The position numbers were made by a program, and so were the translations under genes. From positions 7,082,170 through 7,146,169 of the forward strand of contig NC_049986.1 of the NCBI RefSeq assembly GCF_000003815.2: a stretch of DNA of 64,000 nucleotides, read 5' to 3'. Of this stretch, positions 23,580-37,456 are shown in pieces. Under the pieces are notes generated by a model. It had not been told where the DNA came from and ran no database searches. It worked only from the letters and a program-made list of their open reading frames with translations. The stretch is from Branchiostoma floridae (lineage: Eukaryota > Chordata > Leptocardii > Amphioxiformes > Branchiostomatidae). The number at the start of each line of letters is the position of its first letter. The stretch's first letter is position 1.

Positions 23580-26500
23580 CTTTCTTTTTTTTTAATTTTT
23601 TTTTTACACCATTAAAGTACTAGTAAACAATACTTTTCTCTTTTGACCAGAACATTTGGGAATTTCTGTTGTAGTTCTGCATTTTTCCGCTGTTGGGATA
23701 TTTGAATGAACGAACAGACATGTACATGTAGGGTATATGTCGTTCTAACTTTCATTAAAATGCCCATACAACATCTATATCACATAATTGCACGAGAAGA
23801 AACTGATTTTCTCGAAAATAATTGCATCCTGTATGACAAAAAGTTTCACTAAACATGTTCATTCTTATATTCCTGGACAAACCTCATTTGCATATTGGTG
23901 AATCTCTCCATGCGACCATATCAGATTTAGTTACTCTATTTCTATTTACATGACATTCTAATAACTAGAAAAACGTTCACACATGCAAACCTTAGCAAAA
24001 TGTCAGCTTTTTTAAAGCACTTGTTCTGGTTGTTTCTGATTATTTTGATGTGATCCTCATGTTTACTGATGAACACTGGTGAAGCGCCGAGGTACCTTTT
24101 CCTGACGAAATCCCTACTACCCGGCAAGATACAGCTTTTTTTAAAGCACTTGTTTCAGCTATTTCTGTACATGTGTCGACTTAAACCAATGCGTGAGAGA
24201 GACACTTTCTACCTATGCCTGTAAATATCAGCGACCCTTTGAATCAGAGATCACACTTCCAAACAGAGATAAAATCTTATCAAATGACTCTCGACTCGCA
24301 AAACATGTCACTCAATGCCGCCGACAACACCATGATGTGATTTTCGCGGTGCACGCATATGTCAGTTTCTATTCCAGGGAATAAGTAATTTATGACCTAT
24401 ATTTTATACCTTGCAAATGAAAATGCATCGAGGTAAATATAAGGTTTCTCGTATCAAGGGTTCATACTTTGTCAACGTATCAACCCCGTCATGCATCACA
24501 ATCAGTCTTCATTTTTTTCGTGTTAAAGTTCCCATCTTCGTGTTAAAGTTCCTATTCAATTTCTCAGCGATAAAACTGGCACATTACTTTTTTTTATACA
24601 ATTAGCGTATCCCACACTTATCCCTAGTGTTGGATATGGATTCGACAGCATAGCTACTTAAGCTCATGTTTAAACGTTACAGGAAAAAGCGACATAATCA
24701 AAGTAGGACTTGATGCCATGATGTCAACTAGATCACGTTACACATGTCACTCAAATTCTTGTCGAAAATCAACATGATTAGTGTGAAACTTGAGATACTC
24801 GAGTGTCTTCTGGCCCGTGACTTGATTAAAGCTCTGTGAAACGTGAAATCAACTGACATGTAGACATTTAGTCATATAATGCAAAGCATTTTCCACGAAT
24901 GTACAATATTGCTATAACAAAAAGAGCTTAAAAGGAAACTTCCAAAGGAGTAGTTACCTTTGTAGGTAATTTCATTATTTTGGTACCTATGCAATGTACG
25001 TAGCCCTTTCAGTCATTGTTACCCATTATATCATCCAACAAAATATATCGACGGACACTGAGGAGATATTCAGCAAATAGCTTTTGTAAATACGTTGTAA
25101 AGTCTTGAGATACTTGAGTTAAGTTGTGCATGCGTCTTGCACAATTTTGGCTTTGCCATTTAGAGACAGACTGTCTTGTCTGCGACAAGTTGTGACCCAG
25201 CCAGCTTTGAAATTCTACCGGAACAAAATTGAATGAAGATCAACGACAAAGGTGTATGTGTTACGCCAAAGAGCGGTTATACCGGATATATTGATACAGA
25301 CAAATGTGACCACAACGTAAGAAAGCAAGGGATCTGATCTAGATTTTACCTATCAACACTAACACAATCAGAGTGCCACACTGTCTAACATATCTGATCC
25401 CTGACCACCCTAATCATGACCACCGTAAGGATTAAATCCCCATCAAATGCCTGAAGCCGATTCAGGTGGTGTTATTAGGTAGGACAATTTGTATTCATCT
25501 ACCTGACGTACGATCATCAATGAGGAAATTGGAACAGTACAGGATCTAATATGTATGTAAAAACGTGCATACGCCAAAAAGGAGTTACTCAAGCAATTGG
25601 ATATGATTTGTCTTTCGTCAGTGACACTAAAGTGATCATAAAAACGGGTATGTTTTGTTCGTGGTGTCATCACCTCAATGGCAATGGTACTGTTCATACA
25701 GGTATGTGCTGATGTCATTTTGGCTGTAGAGCTTAACTTGTTTAGACATACTATAAAGAGCATTTGTTTTTCTATTGAATGTCTTACACGGCAAATACCT
25801 ATGGGATATACAAATGTTCTTCTACTAATTTGTTTGATCCACAAACGTCCAAACGATGGGGGTTAAGAGTAAAACGAATCGATAAGAAGTAATTGGGCAC
25901 GGCAAAACGTTGTCCTGTTTGTATATTTCCCAGAGGTACACCACTGCTAAATTGATAATTGATTTTCTTGACTTCACACGTTTGAGATGATCTTTGTGGT
26001 GAAACAGGGAATAACAGATCTGTATCCCACACATAATGAATATAAGGAATCCATCCAAACCATTTAAACAACAGTTCTAAATACTAACCAAATAGAAATA
26101 AAGAAATAATGATTGAGCGATCATTATTGATATCGACATTTTTTAAACATCTCATTACAACGTTGTCGGTACAATGTATTCTATTAGCGGCTAACAGAAG
26201 ACTATTCCGTTAAGTTATTAACCATGTTTAGGTTGGTCTTAAATGAAAGAGCATTATCAACCGATGTAATATTTAGTTGATTACAGTTAAAACAGTATAA
26301 ACTAATAAAGCAAAACACCATAAAATAGGCTATAGTTAAGTACGCAGTTTTAATCAACGATATACGTTGTCTAGACTCTAAAGCTGTAATCTAAAAATCC
26401 ATCTTGATTCAATGTAGTAACGTTAGCGTTTAGACATCAACACTTTACTATCTTCATATTAATTGAATTACTGATTTGTAAGGTATACAATCTTTACCCT

Positions 26501-27620
26501 CGACTAGCTCTATAACGCTCTGTAGAGAAATATCGCAAACTCATTTGCCACTGGGATATCTCAAATTGTATTCTGTATAGTACAGTAAGAGGACCACGTA
26601 CATTATGATTATGTACAGATAGTTTCAAAACATCAGAAAGACATAGAAACGTTTAACGTACTTCAGTAAACATGCTGCATCTTACCTTCACCTCGCCCGG
26701 TCTGTGTGTCTGCGTGTCCTTCCGAAATCATTCTACTTGAAAGTCTTGGCGGAATGACAACGTTACTATAGCCTATGGCCACTGGCTCCGGTCCAGCTTA
26801 TCCCATTAAGTGTGATTAAACTGCCTATAAAGGAGATGGTACTTCTGCCTGGCACAACCTCGTTTGTTGTACCACCGCGACGTGACCAAAAATCCAACGC
26901 CCCAGTAAAAACTCCGTAACTGCGGTTATTACGTCCAATAAACTGACAAATTAGAATTTGCCACGATTTATACGCCGTTCACACGCCAGCAAGAAGAAGG
27001 GAATGCTTTTCCATAGAACTTCGCGGAAGATCACGCCTTCATAAACAAGTTAGAATGGAGGCAAATTACAGACGTTCAATTTGAGTTAGTCCGCCGCTAC
27101 AACAGTAGGATCCCATCAGTGACGATGCCTCGAATCACTTCATCCAATTGCGCAATCTATCACAAGTCAGTAAATCCACACGGAAGTCACGGTTAAGGAC
27201 CGTTACAAACATCCCTAATCCATATTTCTAACATGCCTCAACGTTAAAGCTTTCACGGTATATCTATGACTCACAAGCTACCAAAACCTCAATATCCGTT
27301 TAACGTTATACGCATTGGTAAACCCGACAATGAAGCGTAGTTCCAGCAACTGGTACTTTCCCCAGAGCGTTCACTTGTCGGTGACTACTTGGGGGTGGTA
27401 AAGGGTCAATTGCCCACATGCTTTATTCATCACCAATTTCCAGGCCTCAGGTCTCTCAGGGAATAATAGCCAGTTAGATGTCAGACCCACAGTTATGTAA
27501 TACATATGCTGATGTGAAGCGGTTCTTGATGGTATCAACGAGGAAGTCACGCGGCAATCGGAGGATTGTCACCGGGTGATTTAGAGGCAATTTTACGATG
27601 TTGGCCATCTTTGACGCGAC
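23580..27620. other. No gene seen
   Basis: AT-rich sequence, apart from the decayed hammerhead repeat at 25566. No exon has supporting splice sites or recognisable content. Confidence 0.45.
25566..25650 (-). repeat. Deleted copy of the hammerhead-bearing repeat
   Basis: On the minus strand GTCACTGACGAAAGAC (25626-25611) runs straight into AAATCATATCCAATTGCTTG, so stem II 3' strand and the GAAAC part are deleted. This explains the open minus frame across 25443-25844. Confidence 0.5.
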
Positions 27621-27926
27621 AGTCAGAGTCGTTAGTTTCTTTATCTTTGTTATCCCAGGTTTTACACAACCTGCATACAGGATTTATAAAGGAAAACAGA
27701 TAAGCTGTTTACTGTCAAATTGTAACCTTAGCTACGACCGTCGATAAGATTGTTGGACTTCCAGCAATAGTCAGTGACAGTGAGTGTCTATAGTTTCTTT
27801 ATCTTTGTTATCCCACGTTTTACATAATCAATAAACAGGATTTATGAAGGAAAACAGATAAGTTATTTCACTGTAAAATTGTAACCCTAGCTACGACAGC
27901 CGATAAGAGTGTTGGACTTCCAGCGC
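27621..27926. repeat. Tandem duplication, two ~148-bp copies
   Basis: Copies at 27621-27769 and 27778-27926 share TAGTTTCTTTATCTTTGTTA, GGAAAACAGATAAG and TGTTGGACTTCCAGC. Clearly diverged from each other. Confidence 0.75.
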
Positions 27927-28513
27927 CTAATTGAATACATAAATGTTAGTAAATCATGTCATGGTTGTAGAGAAAGCTTTCTTATCTTTGAAGTATCTTT
28001 AGCACATGAGCTGTAGCAGCACATTTGCCTTCCTGTGCAATACGACAGGGATTCATAGGACCTCATCGGTCATGCTTGACTCATTGGTGACTTGTGATGG
28101 TTTCTGGCAAGTGATGTTAGTTCCCTATTTCCAAACAGACATATTTTCTTCTTGCGAAATAATGGGCACTAACACAGGACTAAAGGTCTATCTGTCAAAC
28201 TTAGAAACCATTGAAAGTGGCAATGAAAGTCTTAGCTGCACATTAATGAAAATATCACATACACGGACATTTCTTTTAAAGGATTTGTCACTGAAGTATT
28301 CCCTTCGTTAGTGTTATTTCTACCCATATATTTGCATTCCTGCCACGTTCAAGTGTTACTTGCTGTTGAAACTTTCATGATCTATACCTTGTGCCTTGCA
28401 GGGTAGCTGTACAGCAATCCATGGATATAATCTACATGGGGCTTGCTCAGGCCCAAAGGAACAGAAAGGTGTATTAAGTAGGTCAACCGATAGAACGTGC
28501 TACATTACTTAGG

Positions 28514-29148
28514 GCATACACTCTAATTGGAATTATAAGCCCTGATAGAAGATCACTGGAAAGGTTTAGGCTTGAAGAGCAGGAAATCTATGAGGTTGCG
28601 CTCATGTCTGACGGCGTTTTCTGTCCTCAGACGCTCTTCTTCCAATATGGTCAAACCTACTTCTAGCTAACATTATCTAATTGGAATTATAAGCTCTGGT
28701 AGGAGATCACGGAAGGTTTAGGTTTAAAGAGCAGAAAATCTATGAGGTTGCTCTCATCACTGAAGGCGTTTTCTGTCCTCAGACGCCCTTATCTGCCACC
28801 ATGGTCAAACCTGCTTCTAGCTAAGGTTATCTAATTGGAATTATAATCTCTGGTAGAAGATCACAGAAGGTTTAGGATTGAAAAACAGGAAATCTATGTG
28901 GTTGTACTCTGAAGGCGTTTTCTGTCCTCAGATGCCCTTATCTACCGACATCTTCAAACCTACTTCTAGCTAAGACTATCTAATTGGAATTATAAGCTCC
29001 GGCAGAAGATCACGGGAAAGTTTTAGACTTGAAATACTAGACAACTTGGTAATACATGTAGTTGCGCTCATCTCTGAAGGCGTTTTCTGTCCTCAGACGC
29101 CCTTATTATCTGCCATCATGGTCAAACCTACTTCTAGCTAAGATTATG
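28514..29148. repeat. Tandem repeat, ~150-160-bp unit, four copies
   Basis: Copies begin near 28523, 28680, 28830 and 28981 with CTAATTGGAATTATAA; each contains GAAATCTATGAGGTTG-like sequence, GGCGTTTTCTGTCCTCAGA and GGTCAAACCTACTTCTAGCT. No coding signal. Confidence 0.85.
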
Positions 29149-29149
29149 G

Positions 29150-31895
29150 ATTTGCACGTCTATCAAGATTGATAGCTATGGGTTGGATGAGCTACACCCC
29201 AGTGGTGCATCCTGTATCCTAACCTGCAGCTGAGGACGTTGTGAGTGGAATGGGCACAACAACTAACAACTTTATATATAGCAGGTGACAATGGAAAACC
29301 CGCATGTGATGTAACAACTAAACATGATGATGTTGATCAGTTGATGAAGGGACAGAATGGAAACGTCACGCTCAATATGTCATCAACATCAACTTTCAAG
29401 TAGACGACCAAAGCAAAAACGAAATCGGGAATCTGTCCTGAAGCAACATTCAACACATCCTCACACTCAGGGTTGACAATCACGGCAAAGCCTATGATAT
29501 CACCCCTGACAACTCAGCCACAGTATTCGGTTATTAGGGGTGCCTTGTTTATGAATATTAATGAGCTTACCCTTATATGGGCAGTCAGCCGTTGGGGATT
29601 GGGCGTCGGCATGGTGAGCAAACAAAGCCATGGTAATACGTAACATGATTGGCTGATAGCTTCCCAGCGGCCATTGCGGGACAGCTTTATCCTGTTTAAA
29701 GCTCTCTCATCGCCTGTTCTCTGATTGGCTGGCAGCTGGTTTGTGGCGACGCCCCCGGTACCCATATATTAACCTCAGGCAAGCAGAGGTGAAAACAGAT
29801 GGAGTCCCTCTGACGACTCTGTTTCGCCTTTGCGTAGGAGAATGCATTCAACATAGAGACCACTGTGTCCTTTGGGAGGTGATTAGCGAAGTTGATGAAG
29901 CAATTAGTGGTCGTCATCTAATTCACAGTAACCGTTGACTATTCATGACTAATCCGTTTGTGTCAAGAAACTGGGTCAAACTACTGATGAAGGTGGAGTG
30001 ATGCAGCCGACGAATTGGTGAGAAATCCTTCGTTCGGGTTTGACGAAGGTACAAAAAGCTTAAAACAACCATGAAAGCCGTTATAACCAATTCAAAATGC
30101 CCAGCTGATCTACCTTCATTATACTTCTCGGAACATGTAGGCATACACTGGGTAACCAGTCAAATGAATAAAGGTTTCACAGTGAATGAGTGAAAAACCG
30201 TTGTCGGAAAAGCTAAACGGAGTTTCCATCTATACATTCAGATATCCAACGTTGTCAGGAAATTCTTTAAATTTCATTTGGGTATATTTCATTCAATGTG
30301 TGAAAAGCCCGTCTGACATAAGTTTAGCTGTGATTGCAGTTTCCATGTGCCATACGTGATTGTTCTCCGTACTTCTTATAGATATCAATAATAGCGTCGG
30401 GCAAACCCCTTCTCATTACGTTACACCATGTTGCCAAAAGTCACTAACCTTAATAAATCAATCTTTTAAACGACTACAATGTATCTTTTAAACCGCTACA
30501 ACATACACAGAGACATGGACACACGTGCAATGTACACAAGGTACTCTCTAGCCCACAGTACAATAACCTCTCTTGTTGTGGTAATGACTTTGCCTTCAGC
30601 ATAATTGAAATCTTACCATTAACTCAAGCCTCTCTGCAAGCTAAATCCAATGTCTTGAGCAATATTGCTGTTGAAATATTCATCAACATTTCCCGTTAAT
30701 CCTTCAAGTTTGTCATCGTATTCTTGCACCAATAGCAGTGCAAACTTGACTGACTGACAGTAAATATCGGAAATCTACATTAGAGCAGATCCTATGGCTT
30801 TGTGTAGTCACTCACAGGCACGTATCTATGGTGGGAAATCGATCGACTATCATATAGTCACCACCATCTGTCGTATGATACACTTCCGAAACTTAGGGAT
30901 TCAACATATAGACAGACTAATACAGGTTACAGTCAGGATATACGTGGTTATCTAGACATTGGTTGGTTCCAGGTGGCAATATGTGTCTTATGGTAGAGTT
31001 TGCGATCAGGCAGGATCGCTGATATTTCTGATAGAAATCGCTATCATGATCTCGGTTGACAGAGATCGCAATTAAATTGTTAGGGTGGTCTCCCATTTCA
31101 ATGATCTTGAGTTTCAAGTCAACCAATTGATCTATTGTGACATGAATCGAAGTTGAAACGTTTTGAGAGTCTTTCAAGCGTATATCTACATGAACAGAAA
31201 CATCAACCGATCTCTAGAGATAGAATCGGCGATTGTGCAGCCAGATTTTCAGATCTCGATCTCTGTCGACAGATACTTCTTCCATCGTGATCTTTACCGG
31301 TAGAATCGTCTATTCTTTCAAAATGCAACCTCTACTCTATCATATACATTACAGATAACGACAATGACATGTGACTTCTGGGGCAGTTTGTTTTCCAATG
31401 ACATAAGCAAATGCAATATACATGACATCAGGTAAATGCAATGACAATTTTTCCAGTGACGTTCGAAAATGAATTCTCACATATCTGTTTAACGGTGTTG
31501 TGATTAAAAGAATTTCATCTTACAATAGGGAACTGTTTGGTGTGACAAAAAAAAGACCACTACATTTGCCCAAGCGTATTCGTTATTATGTAAGAAAGGG
31601 TCCATAAAAACATGCACTAAAATATACACACATTCTATTAAGTGCTCTCATACATACAAATGTCCCACCAAAAGTCAATAAAGTATCCACAATTCAATTA
31701 CATTAGTGGTGCGTTTATTTCATCCGGGACAAATCTATCAATAAACGCTCGGTCGAAGTTCAAGGATGAAATGCGGTATTGACACTCCGCTGACTGTGAA
31801 CAATCAAGCGGTAATTTGGCTAATCAAGATTTGGACAATGGAATCGATACTTTACTGTTTAAAGGGGAGTGTGCTATTTCGGTTCTATCGAATTT
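29150..31895. other. No gene seen
   Basis: Mixed-composition DNA; short open frames on both strands overlap each other and look like chance. Confidence 0.45.
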
Positions 31896-31995
31896 NNNNN
31901 NNNNNNNNNNNNNNNNNNNNNNNNNNNNNNNNNNNNNNNNNNNNNNNNNNNNNNNNNNNNNNNNNNNNNNNNNNNNNNNNNNNNNNNNNNNNNNN
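31896..31995. other. Scaffold gap (100 N)
   Basis: Exactly 100 Ns; its right edge is inside a hairpin-forming repeat, a likely cause of the assembly break. Confidence 0.99.
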
Positions 31996-31999
31996 GGCG

Positions 32000-32210
32000 G
32001 GGGATTTTAATTTTCGCGGGTAGCGGAGAAAAAAGGGCTTTTTCGCCGGGGGGTTTTTAAGTTTCGGCGGTAGCCACCAATGCACCGTTACGTTAGTCTC
32101 TTCACTGCCCATGGAAAAATATTTGGTGGGTGGTTTTAAAGTTCGCGGTGAAAGCGGCCCCCGCCAAAAACCGCGAACATTAACCCACCGCGAAAGTTTC
32201 TGCATTTGCA
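32000..32210. repeat. Hairpin-forming CGCGG repeat beside a gap
   Basis: Alternating GTTCGCGGTGAAAGCGG and ACCGCGAACATTAACCCACC type segments pair with one another; the element probably extends into the gap at 31896-31995. Looks like a MITE fragment, not coding. Confidence 0.45.
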
Positions 32211-32214
32211 GTAG

Positions 32215-33300
32215 TGGATTAGGATCTGACTTGCTCTAAGAAACATTGACAATGTATTTCAAGCAGAATCAATACTGTGATACTGATACATATATATTCC
32301 GTGAAAGAGATAAGCTAGACGTATCAATTTTTAGAAAATCAAACGATTGTGCCGCAGAAATATGTTTGAATAACGAGTACTGTAAATTAAGAAATTTTCG
32401 CGATGGTTTTTATGTTCGCAGTTTTCCCAATGACCGCAACGCCGCAAACTATTATATAAAGGACCACTGCGAAACTAATGTTCTGTATTCTATCCACCTA
32501 CCCCCTTGTTTTAACTGTGAGTTTAAAGCCCTAGCACACTGTGAGTTTAAAGACCTAGCACACAAGTCCATTTCTTCCCACGTACACCCCCCCTCCATTC
32601 CATGATGTCCATTCTGCAGTATTGTTATCATATAGTTGATGCCCCTTGTGCGGTATACTGTATAGACTATAGATTCTTCAACAGTTCAAGTAAATGATGT
32701 TGCCGCACAAAACAAATACATGTACTTCTAAGATTAAGAATAGCCGACATCGCTAAGTTCAGGTATTACATGTGACAAAAGCGTGTACGTACCTATTCAC
32801 CTGTGTTCACGATGTTGATACTAATCGCATCAGGCATCGGTCTGCTGCAAAGTGTACCTAATCGTCCAGTTCTACATACACACGTTGTATGGACAGAGTT
32901 ATCGATGGACACGCATGTTTCAAGCCTCTACTGACGTCCAACGGCCTTACCGTGTGGTTTACAGCACAGAACATACGTTATCCGGCTTCCGATAACATCA
33001 CATGGCCAGTAGTGTCCGCAAAGCAGTGGCGAAGACACAGACACAGTCCTTATCGAGTGTTGTATCTACAACAAAGGAATTTGCACTTCACGTCAACTCT
33101 TCATTTTGACTTAGGGTAAAATGAAACAACCGCATTCAGAAAACCCCCAGATTACTCTACACTGTGATGTATTTCACGTCCATTGTATCCATTTATTTTC
33201 TTGCAAATTCAATATAGCAGGAAAATGTAGAACGTGTCATTTTACGCCAAATCATTTTTGCAGTCCCTACACTGAAGCAGTATGTAAACATAGCATATAT
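32215..33300. other. No gene seen
   Basis: One plus-strand open stretch (32246-32605) is Asn/Cys-rich, has no family resemblance and adjoins a repeat; not called. Confidence 0.4.
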
Positions 33301-33301
33301 C

Positions 33302-33542
33302 TTAAGGTGCACTCTCACTGCACTTGCGTCACTGCGGAGTCCGAAAGATACTAAACGAATTTCAGAAATAAAGGACGAATTTTCTTACTTGTTGTGTATT
33401 TTGTCGTCTTCTAGGTCATACTTTTACGTATTACACAATATCTAAATTATAAAAAATCGGAGAAAATAACAAAACAGTGACGCAGTGAATGAACACCGCA
33501 GTGACGCAAGCTTGACGCAAGTGCGGTGAAAATGCACCTTAA
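33302..33542. mobile_element. Foldback MITE, family A, subfamily 2 (best-preserved ends)
   Basis: Ends read TTAAGGTGCACT .. ATGCACCTTAA, i.e. TTAA at both edges (33302-33305 and 33539-33542). The inner repeats are CTCACTGCACTTGCGTCA instead of the CTTGGGGCACC of subfamily 1. The TTAA edges fit a piggyBac-like target-site duplication, but other copies do not all show it. Confidence 0.78.
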
Positions 33543-34552
33543 GAGTCTTACGCAAACATGTTTTAATAAATCATATTGTTTTCAATATCGCTATGACTTA
33601 ATGTGTACTAAGTGCACACACCTTTTGATCTACTGCTAAGAAATATGGTAGACCTCCCTGGGGTAATACTTTCTCTGTTGGAAATGGATTATGTTTGCTT
33701 AATGAAAGTTGGGTTCTGTGTGTAGTAATTCCGCGTGGTGACTGTCCATTATAGAGGCTTCGCATGACCGGGAGACAAATAGCTATTGTCGGGGAGAATA
33801 TGTGCGAAGTTTGCATAGCTCTCCATGTGTGTCTACCGGAGTTATCAGTCAAAAGTATGCCAACGTTACAGGTTATTTATAAGACTCAATAAGGCCAAAG
33901 CAAGTGAATTTTATGGATGACATCATACGTTGTCAACGTGGTAAGTGATACCAGGCTACCACGCTAACTAGTGTCACTTTGTGCACCTCTTGAATAAAGA
34001 AATAAAATACTTGGCGTATATTTTGGAAACATAGTTTCTTGCCCTTTTGTTTATGTATCCATTGGTTTGGTTGTTCAATACGCACATCCAGGACTGCCCA
34101 ACTAGCTTGTGGCTATCACAAAAGCCTAGCAGAGACAATACAAATGGAATTGGACAAGGCCAGGATACTTATCAATAACAATATTCTCTTCCATTTCATT
34201 TCTATGCCCTCTCGAATTGAACTTGGAGTCTACAAAAGATATCATCCATAGAATTTACCTGCTGTGGCCTAAGACAATAGTAAGAGATACCACTGCTAAC
34301 CCCAGAAGTGTAATGGGGAAGAAACGGTAGACATATATATAGCAGTTGATCTAGATAGAAGACTGGGTGCTTATAACAAACGATAATGACTTGCTACGAT
34401 GTAATCAACACCAGCATCCCGCGTTGCTTTTGCGTCGTCTAATAAGACATCTTGACACCCACTAGGTGGCGCTAAGTATGGAAGATATTTGATTCATGAC
34501 ATTGAAGTTGTAAAACATTGCTGATGACAATAGCATTCTTTTCATTTGTACC

Positions 34553-34806
34553 TTAAGGTGGCATCTCACTGCACTTAGGGCACCGTTGCGGCATTGTGGG
34601 GTTCAATTCATGCCGGCACTGTTGTGTAATTTTCGCCGATTGTTCATAGTTTAGACATTGCGTAATACGTAAAAGTATGACTTAGACGACAACAAAATAC
34701 ATAAAACGTAAGAACATTCGTTCTTTATCTCTGAAATCCGTTCAGTAATCTTTCGAACCCCGCAGTGCCGCACCGGTGCCCCAAGTGCAGCGAGATACCA
34801 CCATAA
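34553..34806. mobile_element. Foldback MITE, family A copy
   Basis: TTAAGGTGGCATCTCACTGC at the left; AGCGAGATACCACCATAA at the right. Core as in the other copies. Confidence 0.8.
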
Positions 34807-35227
34807 ACCAGACAGACACAAAATATGGACATGGACAAAAACAACGCGTCCTCGCTCCGACAAATCCTAGCTACTTGATTCTTACATCTTCGTAAGGTAG
34901 GCCTTAGGGACCGTCAGGCGACAGTATCATTTTCCCTATCCTCCCGGACTTGCAAGACGTCTAGGCACGCCTCCTAAAGTCTGTCTAGTCTGCCCAATTT
35001 AGGTTCAGTAAGGTATACTACTGTCTTACTGTCTGGATAGGAAGTTTACAAATTGGATCTATAGCGCAACTTTAATACTAGTACCGCGTCAAACGTATTT
35101 CTCTCTTCAAGGCGAAAATATATAAGCATATACATAAACGTTGAGGTTATGTGCCATCAACACCAATATGTAAAACGATATATGTTTGTGGATTTTTGAG
35201 GATTTTAGCCATTTAATCTGTATCTTT

Positions 35228-35342
35228 GTTGCATTTTTGCCTGACCCTTACCTCGTCCCTCATGACCTCGATGAAAAAGGGTCAACAGGTCGAATTGTGT
35301 CTTTTTTTATAAATAAAGATCAAACAAACAAACAAACAAATG
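35228..35342 (+). mobile_element. Very short LINE 3' tail
   Basis: A remnant of a LINE 3' UTR (GACCTCGATGAAAAAGGG .. AATAAAGATC) ending in an (AAAC)n tract. It is a severely 5'-truncated copy without coding sequence. Confidence 0.55.
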
Positions 35343-35538
35343 TTAGTTCCAACTAGTTCCGTGTATTCTACATAATATACATGTAGCCTTGCTTCCTATT
35401 GCCGTATAATGCATCACAAAGAGAAACTTTTTACACTGGCCTTACCTCAAATATCATACCATCCGTCCACGTCACCAGACTATCTGGACTCATTCTGTTT
35501 CTCTCGTGAATTTTCTTGTGCAATAAAATTCTACATTC

Positions 35539-35775
35539 CGGTGATATCTCACTGCACTTGGGGCATCAGTGCGGCACTGCGGGGTTCGAAATACTACTCA
35601 ACGAAGTTCAGAGATGAATAACGTTTTGTGTATTTTATTGTCTTCTAAGTCATACTTTTACGTATTACGCAACATCAATGTTATAAAAAATTTGGCGAAA
35701 ATAACACAACAGTGTTGCATTGGACGAACCCCGCAGTGCCACACCGGTGCCCCAAGCGCAGTGAGATACCACCTT
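35539..35775. mobile_element. Foldback MITE, family A copy
   Basis: Inverted repeats GATATCTCACTGCACTTGGG / CAGTGAGATACCACC. One of five copies within 4.5 kb. The core carries a deletion in one arm (GGGGTTCGAAATACTACTC). Confidence 0.8.
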
Positions 35776-36318
35776 TCCGCCCACTTTGGAGACAAATTAC
35801 CTTAATACTGTGTACGAGCAACGCCACTTACCCAGGAAGTAAGTCAAGCATTTCGGGTGGCCATGGAAGAATGGATTGACTTTCTACCAAAACGTCGTAA
35901 AATGCATGTACAAGCGCACAACATTATAGCATGGTGCGGTATATGAATTACAGGTCATACGCAGATGGAAATTGAATCGACTAGCGCCAGAAATTTTATA
36001 AAATCACATTCATAGCTAAATAAATGATACCTAATGCTGGTGTGGGAATTAACACGTGCTATCATTTTTGTCAAACCTGTAGATGCTGTGTGGAAGTATG
36101 CATTTGAATCGTGTGGAACAAAAATACACATGCTTAGTAATTATCATCGGTTATGATAATTAACATTTAAAACAATTGAGTAAAGTTCAGTTGAATACCA
36201 ATTAAGACAAATATGGTAGCATCACCATAGCAATCATGTCATTGCCAAATTAATATTGGAATGGATTCAAGATTTCGCGCAATGATTTCTTTTAGGAACA
36301 AACGTAATCTAGATTATG

Positions 36319-36580
36319 TAAAGGTGGTATCTCACTGCACTTGGGGCACTAATGCAGTACTGCGGGGTTCGTTCACTGCGGCACTGTTGTGTTATTTTCG
36401 CCGATTTTTTGATAAACTAGATTTTGTGTAATGCGTTAAAGCATGACTTAGAAGACAACAAAATGCACAAAACGTAAGAAAATTAATCTTTTAAAGTTTT
36501 ATCTCTGAAATTCTTTGAGCAATCTTTCGAACCCCGCAGTGCCGTACTGGTGCCCCAGGTGCAGTGAAATACCACCTTTA
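36319..36580. mobile_element. Foldback MITE, family A copy
   Basis: Ends TAAAGGTGGTATCTCACTGC and GTGAAATACCACCTTTA, a symmetrical pair. The core is inverted relative to several other copies. Confidence 0.8.
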
Positions 36581-36808
36581 CTCTGAGAATGGTGTTCAGT
36601 ATATCCTAGACAGTGGTATCAGCCGTAGACACACGTTTTCAGGGTCCAGACCAATTCTACATTGCGACACATCTTTCAACAGTACTGACATACATTTCGT
36701 ATCATTGATTATCTCGTAAAACGTGCCAGGTACCTTCTGTGGAAACGCCGTTTCACTGGGCGTGGGTCCAACTTTCAATGAATATACTCATTGTATGTAA
36801 CTAGAGGC

Positions 36809-37056
36809 CTAAAGGTGCACTCTCACTGCACTTGCGTCACGCTTGCCTCACTGCGGGGTTCGAAAGATACTCAACGAATTTTAAGATAAAGAACGAATGT
36901 TCTTACTTTTTGTGTATCTTGTCGTCTTTTAAGTCATACAACTTTCTAGATTCTTATCTAAATTGTAGAAAATCGGTGAAAATAACAAAAGCGAAGCAAT
37001 GAACAAAGCACGCAGTGACGCAAGCTTGACGCAAGTGCAGTGATTTACCACTTTTA
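36809..37056. mobile_element. Foldback MITE, family A, subfamily 2 copy
   Basis: AAAGGTGCACTCTCACTGC at the left with the CTTGCGTCACGC variant of the inner repeat; right end GCAGTGATTTACCACTTTTA is degraded. Confidence 0.76.
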
Positions 37057-37456
37057 GTTCCAGACACATTCGATGCTCTAATATTGTCAATTTTATTCAT
37101 TTGAATCAATATATTGTCTAGGAATTAAACAAAACAGTTCTATGAAAGGTAGATCATAGCATTGACATTGTCTTAATTTTGAATTTCATATACATGCAAT
37201 CACCGAATATGTACCTTACGTGCACATTATAAGTTAAATCAAAATAATGTGTTGTGTCATCATACATCTGACAGTTGGTTGTCACGTGCTCCTAATTGTC
37301 GATATGTTGCCTTAACAATATACTTTCATTCTCCACAATTATACCTGTTGTTGTCATTCAAGCATACTTACTCTTGCATGTTAACATCCCAAAAGCGGCA
37401 CAGTATGCACAAAAAATACCGACAATTATTTATTACATCAACATCTGCTTGACTAC

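Noticed and set aside
25443-25844. A 133-codon minus ORF
   Set aside because: It crosses a deleted copy of the hammerhead-bearing dispersed repeat and has no homology.
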